Shown here: one piece after another, positions 44,681 through 51,489 of the stretch | Position numbering within the stretch: the stretch's first letter is position 1 | Layout of the letters: each line of letters opens with the position of its first letter | Source: an uncultured Flavobacteriaceae bacterium | GTDB taxonomy: Bacteria > Bacteroidota > Bacteroidia > Flavobacteriales > Flavobacteriaceae | Reading direction: 5' to 3' | DNA length: 51,489 bases | Assembly (NCBI GenBank): GCA_905181825.1 | Contig: CAJIZJ010000015.1 | Location: forward strand, 1 to 51,489 | Position numbers and translations under genes: made by a program | Notes under the pieces: model-generated | Seen by the model: the letters and a program-made list of their open reading frames with translations, nothing else | Database searches by the model: none | What the model was told of the DNA's origin: nothing

Positions 44681-45244
44681 ATGAAAAAAGTAATTTTATT
44701 ATTGACCACAATTTTGACATTTACTAGTTGTCAAAAAACAGAAACATCAGGGCCGTCAGAAGCGGACAAAGCTACATTTGCACGAAACATAAAAGCATTT
44801 GAAAACCATCATGTAAAAGGATTTGCAACTGAAAATCTAGACCTTCTGTCTTCTTACTTTGCTGACTCAGTTAAATGGAGTCCCCCAATGTGGAATGACA
44901 ATAAAATACTTGGAAAAGAAGACCTAATGAAAGCTGCAGAGTGGTACATGACTGAATTTGATAACCTCACTTTCTTAGCTGGAGATGGAGGAATTGATAG
45001 TGATAGTGCATATTGGGGAGGCTCATTTTATTCGGAATTAGGAGAGCAAACATCTAAACCAAATGGAGTTCGTATCTATGGAACATGGACAGCAACACAT
45101 ACGGCTTCGGGTGCCACTATTAATAATAAGTGGTATGCAGTAGTGTCATTTAATGAAGATGGAAAAGTAGTTATGTTTTCAGACTGGATGGATGTCACAG
45201 GAATGCAAACTCAAATTGATGCACATATAGCTGCTCAAGAATAA
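44681..45244 (+). CDS. SnoaL/NTF2-like secreted lipoprotein
   Basis: 187 residues from ATG 44681; the upstream in-frame start at 44624 is rejected because the signal peptide begins here. Lipobox TFTSC with Cys17. The mature part looks like a cone-shaped NTF2/SnoaL fold: residues 36-60 resemble a helix-strand with ENHHVKGFATENLDLLSSYFADSV, then WSPPMWND and a beta-sheet with GGSFYSELGEQT. No catalytic residues can be claimed. It lies alone between the gapN terminator and its own. Confidence 0.78.
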   Translation: MKKVILLLTTILTFTSCQKTETSGPSEADKATFARNIKAFENHHVKGFATENLDLLSSYFADSVKWSPPMWNDNKILGKEDLMKAAEWYMTEFDNLTFLAGDGGIDSDSAYWGGSFYSELGEQTSKPNGVRIYGTWTATHTASGATINNKWYAVVSFNEDGKVVMFSDWMDVTGMQTQIDAHIAAQE

Positions 45245-45265
45245 AAAATTTATAATTTAAATATT

Positions 45266-45298
45266 AAAAAACCACTCCTAATGGAGTGGTTTTTTTTT
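45266..45298. terminator. Terminator after SnoaL-like gene (bidirectional)
   Basis: Stem AAACCACTCC (45269-45278) / GGAGTGGTTT (45283-45292) with a 4-nt TAAT loop, flanked by A- and T-runs, so it can also serve the GH16 gene from the other side. Confidence 0.85.
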
Positions 45299-45313
45299 AA
45301 AATTAAGAATGGA

Positions 45314-46918
45314 TTACTTTATGAACTTAATAATTGCTTGTCTACCATTACTAAGTTTAACACTAACAAAATAAACTCCCGTGACTAAAGAGGATGTATT
45401 GTAAGAAATTTTTTGATCTCGAATACTAGATTCAGTGTTTGAAATCAAACGACCTGTTAAGTCATATAAACTTAAAAAAGCTGTCTGATTTTGAACATTA
45501 CTAATTTTAATATTTAGAAGGTTAGAAACTGGATTAGGATATGAGCTAATTTTGAAATTACTTTCTAAATCTGCAATTCCAAGAGGACTTTCTTGGTACA
45601 CTCTAACGTAATCGATTTCAAGAATATCTTCATTGAAGTTTGAAGCGATCGTTCCGCCTAAATCTCCACCCATTGCAACATTTAATAGAATAAAAAAATC
45701 AGTATCAAAAGGCGTCACTACATTCATTTGATTCACTAAGTTTGAATCCATATATATTTTCATTGAATCTGGTGTCCAAACGAGAACATAATCGTGAAAA
45801 TTTTGAGAGGTGTCTGCGTTTGTAGTGTTTATATGATTTCCATTGTACTGGTAACCGCTTCCATTATCCCAATGCCAAGTTGCTAAAACTCTGGTTTTTT
45901 CAATATTAGGTTCCATAATATCTATTTCACCACAGGAAGGCCATGAACTAGTACCATAGCCTAAGTTATCCCAGTAAGCACCGTTCTCATTAATATTTTT
46001 CCCCAACATCCATATCGCTGGCCAAGTTCCCGCTACTGAAGCAAGTTTTGCTCTGACTTCTACCCTTCCGTATCTAAAAGCAAATTTTGAATTTAATCGA
46101 GCTGATGTATAATTTTTAGTGACTCCCTGATTTGCATATGTTTCCAATTTAGCTTTGATTTTTAAAGTCCCATTACTAACATAAGAATTTGCTTGGCGAT
46201 TTGTATAATGTTGAAGTTCGCCATTTGCCCAGCTGTTTCCATCTATTAGCTGTGTCTGGTGGTGCCAGTTTGAATTATTAATAGCACCAGTTCCATCAAA
46301 CTCATCAGACCAAACCAAGTTGTCATACACGGGATCGTTGTTTTCTGTATCTAAATGCGTAATATCATCAATATAAGCAACAACTTGATCATTATTATTT
46401 TCGCCATTCACTTGAATAACAACTCTATTTAAGTCGGATCTGTATATTGGAGGTCCTGATTCGGAATCAAAATTTAGATAAAAATCAGTTTCATAATTAA
46501 ATACGATCTCTTGCCACTGGTTTAAAACTAGTGGTTTGATGATCTCACATTGTGTTATCCAAGGAGTCCCCAAATTATTGTTTTGAAGTTTTAAAGACAC
46601 TTTATTTTCTTGACTACCTGTAAGCCCAGACGAAGGAACATATATTTTAAAGCTAAAGGTATTTGTTTCTAAAAGATTAAAATAAGGACTCACATCAAAT
46701 CTTACATTTGCATATAGTCCCCCTGAATCTCCATATCTTAATACAGTATTAGAAGTATTGATAGATTCTTGATGTGGATTTGTGAAACTTACATCAATAC
46801 CACAGGCATCTCCTACCCATGAAGTAATAGTTCCACTGCCTTCAAAATCATCTAGTACAGATTGGGCATTAACAAATAAAGATGAAATAAGAATTAAAAA
46901 ACTTAAAAAATAACGCAT
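45314..46918 (-). CDS. GH16 beta-glucanase (laminarinase-like) with T9SS sorting domain
   Basis: 534 residues: signal peptide (MRYFLSFLILISSLFVNAQ), an N-terminal beta-sandwich carbohydrate-binding-like domain (~20-190), the GH16 catalytic domain (~200-445) with EIDIME motif (nucleophile E331, D333, acid/base E336) and a C-terminal type A sorting domain (~450-534: SSYPNPVSNLLNIKIS ... GVYFVSVKLSNG). It would hydrolyse beta-1,3/1,4-glucans such as algal laminarin outside the cell. No PUL genes next to it, so it stands alone. The substrate is inferred from family tendency only. Confidence 0.93.
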   Translation of the reverse strand: MRYFLSFLILISSLFVNAQSVLDDFEGSGTITSWVGDACGIDVSFTNPHQESINTSNTVLRYGDSGGLYANVRFDVSPYFNLLETNTFSFKIYVPSSGLTGSQENKVSLKLQNNNLGTPWITQCEIIKPLVLNQWQEIVFNYETDFYLNFDSESGPPIYRSDLNRVVIQVNGENNNDQVVAYIDDITHLDTENNDPVYDNLVWSDEFDGTGAINNSNWHHQTQLIDGNSWANGELQHYTNRQANSYVSNGTLKIKAKLETYANQGVTKNYTSARLNSKFAFRYGRVEVRAKLASVAGTWPAIWMLGKNINENGAYWDNLGYGTSSWPSCGEIDIMEPNIEKTRVLATWHWDNGSGYQYNGNHINTTNADTSQNFHDYVLVWTPDSMKIYMDSNLVNQMNVVTPFDTDFFILLNVAMGGDLGGTIASNFNEDILEIDYVRVYQESPLGIADLESNFKISSYPNPVSNLLNIKISNVQNQTAFLSLYDLTGRLISNTESSIRDQKISYNTSSLVTGVYFVSVKLSNGRQAIIKFIK

Positions 46919-47002
46919 TAGTAAAATTGATTAACTGTAAAAATAAAATAAAATAATAGGACCATTTCATTTAAGGTGTATCTATTTATTAATAAAAAAG
47001 AA

Positions 47003-47026
47003 AAACCACTCGTTTACGAATGGTTT
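47003..47026 (-). terminator. Terminator of rocD
   Basis: Minus-strand stem AAACCATTCG / CGAGTGGTTT with one G-U wobble, 4-nt TAAA loop, followed on the minus strand by a T-rich run. Confidence 0.75.
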
Positions 47027-47054
47027 GATAAATTCATAAAAAAAGAATCAAATA

Positions 47055-48338
47055 TTAACTTTTCTCAAAAGCCTTCAATGTTTTTGTAATAATATCTACA
47101 CATTCCAATAATTGAGTTTCGGTCATTACTAATGGCGGCGCAAAACGAATAATATTTCCATGAGTTGGTTTTGCTAGTAGCCCATTATCTCTAAGTTTTA
47201 AGCATATATTCCAAGCGGTATCACTCTCTTCGTGGTCATTAATAATAATCGCATTAAGAAGTCCCTTACCACGTACCGATATTACAATAGTACTCGTTTC
47301 AATATAGGCATTTAGGCGTGTTCTAAACAAATTACCTAACTGGTAAGCATTTTCTGTTAATTCTTCATTATTAATCACTTTAAGAGCAGCCATAGCGACT
47401 GCTGCTCCAATTGGATTTCCTCCAAAAGTACTTCCGTGTGAACCTGGAGTAATCACCTTCATAATAGCATCATTGGCCAAAACAGCCGATACTGGATATA
47501 CGCCTCCACTTAGTGCTTTTCCTAGTATTAAAATATCTGGCTTAACTTCAGGCGTTCCAGAACAATCTTTATTCTCACAACTGCAGTTACCACAGGTTGC
47601 CAGTAAGCGTCCTGTTCGCGCAATACCAGTTTGGACTTCATCGGCTATAAATAAAACATTATGAGCTTCACACAAGGCTTTCGCTTTGGCTAAATACCCC
47701 TCTGAAGGCACATAAACACCAGCTTCTCCTTGGATAGGCTCCACTAAAAAACCAGCAATATTTGGATTATTTTTAAGAGTTGCTTCTAAGGCATCTGCAT
47801 TATCATAAGGTATCTTAATAAACCCTTCTGTAAAAGGACCAAAATTATCGCGAGCAACAGGGTCATTTGAAAATGAGATTATTGTAGTTGTTCGTCCATG
47901 AAAATTATTTTCACACACAACAATTTGTGCTTCATTTTCGGGAATACCTTTTACTTCATAAGCCCATTTTCGAGAAATTTTCAGGGCGGTTTCAACTGCT
48001 TCTGCTCCTGTATTCATTGGCAACACCTTGTCAAACCCAAAGTATCTAGTAACAAATTCTTCGTAAGGACCTAACTGATCATTGTGAAAAGCGCGAGAGG
48101 TTAACGTAAGTGTTTGAGCTTGCTGAATCATCGCGTTTACAATACTGGGGTGACAATGCCCCTGATTGACTGATGAATATGCTGATAAAAAATCATAGTA
48201 TCGATTTCCATCAACATCCCATACAAAAACGCCCTCTCCTTTAGAAAGAACTACGGGTAATGGATGGTAATTATGAGCACCATATTTGTCTTCTAAATTG
48301 ATCGCTTCTTGCGGTGTAATATTGTTTAAAACAGCCAT
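47055..48338 (-). CDS. rocD: Ornithine aminotransferase
   Basis: 427-residue class III PLP aminotransferase converting ornithine + 2-oxoglutarate to glutamate-5-semialdehyde + glutamate. PLP lysine K274 (ILGKALSGG), pyrophosphate-binding TGAEA at 110-114, [12 protein letters not shown] at 232-243. A four-cysteine insertion follows (C249, C252, C254, C259: [11 protein letters not shown]), where most OATs have a plain acidic loop; this insertion occurs in related flavobacterial enzymes as I recall. Monocistronic with a long leader (see regulatory feature). Confidence 0.92.
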   Translation of the reverse strand: MAVLNNITPQEAINLEDKYGAHNYHPLPVVLSKGEGVFVWDVDGNRYYDFLSAYSSVNQGHCHPSIVNAMIQQAQTLTLTSRAFHNDQLGPYEEFVTRYFGFDKVLPMNTGAEAVETALKISRKWAYEVKGIPENEAQIVVCENNFHGRTTTIISFSNDPVARDNFGPFTEGFIKIPYDNADALEATLKNNPNIAGFLVEPIQGEAGVYVPSEGYLAKAKALCEAHNVLFIADEVQTGIARTGRLLATCGNCSCENKDCSGTPEVKPDILILGKALSGGVYPVSAVLANDAIMKVITPGSHGSTFGGNPIGAAVAMAALKVINNEELTENAYQLGNLFRTRLNAYIETSTIVISVRGKGLLNAIIINDHEESDTAWNICLKLRDNGLLAKPTHGNIIRFAPPLVMTETQLLECVDIITKTLKAFEKS

Positions 48339-48349
48339 TTTTAATAATT

Positions 48350-48436
48350 TATAAATTTATAAAATAACCATTCCTTATCTACCTTTATCCTTTCGAAGAG
48401 TCCGAAAATTCAGCGTGGGAAAGAAATCATCCCTAA
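48350..48436 (-). promoter_or_regulatory. Long 5' UTR of rocD, candidate structured leader
   Basis: The transcript is predicted to begin near 48436 and the ATG is at 48338, a leader of ~98 nt, while other leaders here are ~15-30 nt. It holds a 6-pair hairpin (plus-strand 48390-48395 with 48403-48408, 7-nt loop), followed by purine-rich GGATAAAGG and AAGGAATGG segments and AT-rich sequence up to the ATG. Looks like a cis-regulatory RNA; the class is not recognised. Confidence 0.4.
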
Positions 48437-48442
48437 CAAATA

Positions 48443-48474
48443 CAAATTTAAGAAATATAATTCACATCAAACAA
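48443..48474 (-). promoter_or_regulatory. rocD promoter (TTG-N17 or N21-TAAATTTG)
   Basis: On the minus strand: TAAATTTG at 48450-48443 with TTG elements 17 bp (48470-48468) and 21 bp (48474-48472) upstream. Start predicted near 48436. Confidence 0.65.
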
Positions 48475-48550
48475 CTCAATTTCATAAGTATTCTTCGGAT
48501 ACGTTCATATCTTTTGTTAATATTGCAAACAACTATTAGGATAGAATCAA

Positions 48551-50020
48551 ATGCCAAGAAGAGAACGTAATAAATTTGTAAAAAGAGGTCAGATATTAGA
48601 GTTAAAAATTGAAGGCTATGCTTTTGGAGGAAAAGGAATTGCCAGAATTCGATCCGAAGATGGTGAGTTTGTGGTATTTGTTCCCAACACAATTCCTGGT
48701 CAAACAGTGAAAGCTCAAGTGAAAAAATCGAGTAAGAACTATGCAGAATGCAGCTTGATTGATGTGATAGAAAGTTCGCCAGACGAAGTCGAAGTGCCTT
48801 TTCAAGACATCCCAGGCGCGCCCTACATACAGCTGCCCATAGAATTACAGCATAAATACAAGAAAGAAAGTACCTTATCATTATTTAAACGCATTGGGAA
48901 AGTTTCAAATATTGATGATTTATTTGATGAACTCGTTAGCTCACCAAATGTATTTCATTACAGAAATAAAATGGAATATGGATTTTCTGCTATTGGTTAC
49001 GACCGAGTCAACAAAACCGATATTGATATTTTCACTTTAGGTTTTAAAAGACGTGGTGTTTGGTGGATGGGTGACAACCTAGAAAAAGATTCTGGTTTAT
49101 TTGATACCTTAGTAGAAGATAACATAAGCCGCATAAGAACATACTGTGAAGCCACTGGTTTAGACCCATGGCATGGTCCTAAAAAAGAAGGGTTTTTCCG
49201 GTTTTTTGTAGTGAGGAAATCTTACAAAACAAACCACCTTTTATTTAATTTAGTGACAACCTCTTATGACCTTCCTAAGTTTGATTTAACGGCATTTTCT
49301 GAACTTTTGCAAGACTTGTTTAAAGAACGTTTTGCTGGGTTAATACATTCTATTAATGACGAAACAGGCGATAGAACTCTTGCCACTACTGGAAGCAGTG
49401 AACTTATTGCTGGAGATGATAAAATAGTAGAAGAATTACTGGGGCTAAATTTTGAGATTAGCATGAAAAGCTTTTTTCAAACCAATCCAAAAGCTGCAGA
49501 AAAACTATATACTAAAGTCATTGATTATGCGCTAGAAAACAAAGAAGCCATAGACAATACTGTGGTCATGGATTTGTTTTGTGGTACCGGAACTATCGGT
49601 CAGATTTTAGCATCTAGAAGTACGAATGCAAAAATTATTGGAGTCGATATCGTTGCTTCTGCTATTGAAGATGCGATCAAAAATGCGGAAAGAAATAACA
49701 TAGACGGCTTAGAGTTTTATACGGCGGATGTTGGAAAGTTTTTAGCAGAACATCCTGAGTATAAAAATAAAATACGCACTATTATTTTAGATCCCGCTCG
49801 GGCTGGAATTGCGCCTAAGACGCTATTGAAAATCATGAATATCAATGCAGAAAGGATTGTTTATGTATCTTGTAACCCTGCAACACAGGCTAGAGATACT
49901 GAAGAAATGAGAAATCATGGATACGAAATAAAAAAAATCAGTCTAGTGGATCAGTTTCCGCATACATCACATATAGAAACGGTTGTTTTATTCGAGAAAA
50001 TACTAGTTGATACAATTTAA
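48551..50020 (+). CDS. rlmD: 23S rRNA (uracil-C5) methyltransferase, RlmD/TrmA family
   Basis: 489 residues. N-terminal TRAM domain (~12-70: RGQILELKIEGYAFGGKGIAR), SAM-binding VMDLFCGTGTIG (~340-351), catalytic DPARAG and nucleophile Cys in VSCNPATQARD. It would methylate a uracil in 23S rRNA; U1939 is the RlmD site in E. coli. The four Cys that hold the [4Fe-4S] cluster in E. coli RlmD (C-x5-C-x2-C ... C) are absent: the corresponding stretch reads IPGAPYIQLPIEL. The next gene starts 42 bp later behind its own promoter-like box. Which uracil it modifies cannot be read from the sequence; RlmC/D dual specificity, as in B. subtilis RlmCD, is an alternative. Confidence 0.88.
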   Translation: MPRRERNKFVKRGQILELKIEGYAFGGKGIARIRSEDGEFVVFVPNTIPGQTVKAQVKKSSKNYAECSLIDVIESSPDEVEVPFQDIPGAPYIQLPIELQHKYKKESTLSLFKRIGKVSNIDDLFDELVSSPNVFHYRNKMEYGFSAIGYDRVNKTDIDIFTLGFKRRGVWWMGDNLEKDSGLFDTLVEDNISRIRTYCEATGLDPWHGPKKEGFFRFFVVRKSYKTNHLLFNLVTTSYDLPKFDLTAFSELLQDLFKERFAGLIHSINDETGDRTLATTGSSELIAGDDKIVEELLGLNFEISMKSFFQTNPKAAEKLYTKVIDYALENKEAIDNTVVMDLFCGTGTIGQILASRSTNAKIIGVDIVASAIEDAIKNAERNNIDGLEFYTADVGKFLAEHPEYKNKIRTIILDPARAGIAPKTLLKIMNINAERIVYVSCNPATQARDTEEMRNHGYEIKKISLVDQFPHTSHIETVVLFEKILVDTI

Positions 50021-50037
50021 TGATTTTAAAAAAGTTG

Positions 50038-50045
50038 TACTTTTG
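50038..50045 (+). promoter_or_regulatory. Possible -7 box of phhB-type gene (TACTTTTG)
   Basis: TACTTTTG 17 bp before the ATG at 50063; nearest TTG has a 28-bp spacer, so weak. Confidence 0.4.
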
Positions 50046-50062
50046 ATTTAAATATAATAAAC

Positions 50063-50350
50063 ATGAAATTACTTACGGATTTAGAAATTGAAAAACGATT
50101 GACAGATTTTCCTGATTGGGATCACCATGAAAATGCTTTATATACAGAATTTGAATTTGATAATTTCAAAAATTGTATGAGTGCTGTGATGCGAATAGCC
50201 TTTGAATGTGAAAAACTAAACCACCATCCGGACTGGTCTAACGTATACAATCTCTTGAAAATAAAACTAACGACTCATGATGCTGGTGGTGTTACTGAAT
50301 TGGATTTCAAATTAGCTAAATCCATAGAAGAAATTGTAGAAGTCGAATAA
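50063..50350 (+). CDS. Pterin-4a-carbinolamine dehydratase
   Basis: 95 residues, the normal length. Signature: CEKLNHHPDWSNVYNLL then THDAGGVTELD, including the catalytic His pair (HHP) and the third His. It dehydrates 4a-hydroxy-tetrahydrobiopterin to recycle the cofactor of aromatic amino acid hydroxylases, or serves a folate-like side role in bacteria. phenylalanine hydroxylase is not in the window, so the physiological partner is unknown. Confidence 0.92.
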   Translation: MKLLTDLEIEKRLTDFPDWDHHENALYTEFEFDNFKNCMSAVMRIAFECEKLNHHPDWSNVYNLLKIKLTTHDAGGVTELDFKLAKSIEEIVEVE

Positions 50351-50373
50351 AAGTAGATATTAACGCGTTACAA

Positions 50374-50886
50374 ATGAAAAAACAGCATTTATTTTTATTG
50401 CTAATAGCCTTGCTTCAAATAAGTTGTGAAAAGGATGATGTATGTCCGGCGACCACTCAAACAACGCCAAGAATTATTATTGAGTTTTACGACATTGCAG
50501 CACCAGACGAAATTAAAGCTGTACCGGGCTTATTTGCTATTGGACTGGATACCAATGCAAATGAAGTTCCTATTTATAACGAGCTTGTTTCTACCCGTTC
50601 TTCAATTGCATTGCCCTTACAAAACAACAGCAATCAAACACAGTTTAAATTATATGAAAGTTATAACCCCATTGACACCCCCGTTAGTGGAAATCCCGAT
50701 ACAATAACGATTACATACGAAATTGAAACTGTGTATGTATCACGTGCTTGTGGATACATAAATAACTTTTCAATTCAAACCTTTAGCATTGCATCCGACA
50801 ATGATCAATGGATGATAAATTCTGAAATTTTAATAACTACTCAAGTAACAAATGAAAATGAAATCCATGTCAAAGTACTTCATTAG
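50374..50886 (+). CDS. DUF6452-family lipoprotein
   Basis: 170 residues. Lipobox LQISC with Cys18, followed by an acidic linker. The conserved start of the mature part (CEKDDVCPATTQTTPRIII) includes a second Cys (C24); then a beta-rich domain with ACGYINNFSIQTFS (C136). I recognise the family from flavobacterial genomes but its function is unknown. Its stop overlaps the next gene by 29 bp. Confidence 0.82.
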   Translation: MKKQHLFLLLIALLQISCEKDDVCPATTQTTPRIIIEFYDIAAPDEIKAVPGLFAIGLDTNANEVPIYNELVSTRSSIALPLQNNSNQTQFKLYESYNPIDTPVSGNPDTITITYEIETVYVSRACGYINNFSIQTFSIASDNDQWMINSEILITTQVTNENEIHVKVLH

Positions 50887-51489
50887 CGCATTAGGATGTT
50901 TGAGTCTATTGATGAGTCTTAACGCCCAAGAGGTGGAGACAGAAGCCTCAGATAGCATTGTAGTCAAAGAAAAATATGGCCTGCGTTTGGGGGCTGATTT
51001 AAGTAAAATAACCCGGTCTTTTTTAGAAACTGATTATATGGGGTTTGAAATCAATGGTGATTATCGTTTATTAAAGCGTTTATACATCGCTGGAGAGCTT
51101 GGTTCTGAAAAAAAGACGACGACTACCAACTACCTAAGCAGCACTGCAAAAGGCACTTATCTAAAAGCCGGAGTGGACTACAATATGTACGAGAACTGGG
51201 CAGGGATGGAAAACTTGATATACTCAGGACTTCGTTTTGGATTCTCAAATTTTAATCAAACCTTAAATAGCTACACTATTTACGACACTAACAGCCTCAC
51301 TTGGGGGCAAAATGAAGTGGTAGATACTGATAGTTTTTCGGGTTTAACTTCAGGTTGGATTGAAATATTATTAGGACTTAAAACAGAGGTTTTAAACAAC
51401 CTTTTTATCGGCTTAAATATGCAAATTAAAGCACGACTCTTTGAATCAGAACCTGATAACTTTGAAAATATTTATATCCCTGGATTTGG
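50858..51489 (+). CDS. DUF6048-like outer-membrane protein, 3' end outside window
   Basis: Open to the window edge, 210 residues visible. ATG choices: 50852, 50858, 50867; 50858 (MKSMSKYFISALGCLSLLMSLNAQ) gives the best signal peptide. The mature part has alternating hydrophobic beta-strands (YGLRLGADLSKI, FEINGDYRLLKRLYIAGELG, YLKAGVDYNMY, LIYSGLRFGFS), typical of a small barrel. It starts 29 bp inside the DUF6452 gene, so the two are translationally coupled. The name is from recalled pairing with DUF6452 and should be confirmed by search. Confidence 0.75.
   Translation, partial: MKSMSKYFISALGCLSLLMSLNAQEVETEASDSIVVKEKYGLRLGADLSKITRSFLETDYMGFEINGDYRLLKRLYIAGELGSEKKTTTTNYLSSTAKGTYLKAGVDYNMYENWAGMENLIYSGLRFGFSNFNQTLNSYTIYDTNSLTWGQNEVVDTDSFSGLTSGWIEILLGLKTEVLNNLFIGLNMQIKARLFESEPDNFENIYIPGF

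Noticed and set aside
48462-48881. 139-codon open frame on the minus strand
   Set aside because: It overlaps the rlmD-like gene start and rocD promoter, has an implausible Leu/Phe/Cys-rich composition, and no conserved motif.
1-51489. CRISPR array, prophage or insertion sequence
   Set aside because: No regularly spaced direct repeats, phage structural genes, transposase ORFs or terminal inverted repeats were seen.

Overview
The window looks like chromosomal core sequence from a marine-type member of the Flavobacteriaceae (Bacteroidota). The signs are low-GC DNA, two proteins with type IX secretion (T9SS) C-terminal sorting domains, a TonB-dependent receptor with a carboxypeptidase-regulatory-like N-domain, SPII lipoproteins, and many TAnnTTTG promoter boxes (several with a TTG 18-21 bp upstream, the Bacteroidota sigma-A pattern). 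Starts rarely have a Shine-Dalgarno sequence. Lineage families such as DUF3822, DUF6452, DUF6048 and CCC-motif membrane proteins are present, and so is a GH16 laminarinase-like enzyme. I see no prophage, insertion sequence, integron or CRISPR array.

Layout. 1-0.9 kb: tail of a T9SS-exported protein plus a 56-aa microprotein, ending in a shared terminator with glyA (minus). 2.5-7.4 kb: threonine operon thrA-thrB-thrC behind a 38-codon leader ORF and a weak hairpin that may be an attenuator. 7.4-10.1 kb: gcvT, an RmlD-like reductase, and a YebC-family factor. 10.1-13.2 kb (minus): lipopolysaccharide inner-core operon kdsB, CatA-like acyltransferase, kdnB, PlsC-like acyltransferase. With kdnA at 27.4-28.6 kb this gives the oxidase/aminotransferase pair that makes 8-amino-Kdo. 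13.2-17.1 kb: RecD-like helicase, a membrane protein with DUF3822 and rsmD in overlapping order, and RNase P RNA (minus). 17.2-26.2 kb: dnaX, miaE, sixA-like, pdxH, ftsK, lolA-like, lptF/G-like. 26.3-31.1 kb: ribB with a degenerate ribA domain, kdnA, nitroreductase, MsbA-like ABC exporter. 31.3-34.9 kb: tRNA-Ser(UGA), xerD, rny, a 6S-like RNA, zapA and a coiled-coil partner. 35-42.8 kb: M23 peptidase, TonB-dependent receptor, cysteine desulfurase, an Asp-rich lipoprotein, a Smr protein and small membrane proteins. 42.9-48.3 kb: gapN, SnoaL-like lipoprotein, GH16 enzyme, rocD. 48.5 kb to the end: rlmD-like methyltransferase, pterin dehydratase, DUF6452 lipoprotein, and a truncated DUF6048-like protein.

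Genes work together in three main clusters: threonine biosynthesis, envelope/LPS biogenesis (kdsB, kdnA/B, LolA, LptF/G, MsbA-like), and cell division/chromosome segregation (ftsK, xerD, zapA).

The least ordinary items are the rod-shaped 6S-like RNA between zapA and rny, the tiny Tat-like secreted microprotein at 0.7 kb, the long structured leader of rocD, the thr leader ORF, the acyltransferase inside the Kdo8N operon, and a possible PilM-like DUF3822 pair. None of the gene-less stretches over 300 bp is empty: 2224-2692 holds the thr leader (2224-2470 shows nothing clear beyond a glyA promoter box), 16829-17240 holds rnpB, and 31122-31558 holds tRNA-Ser.
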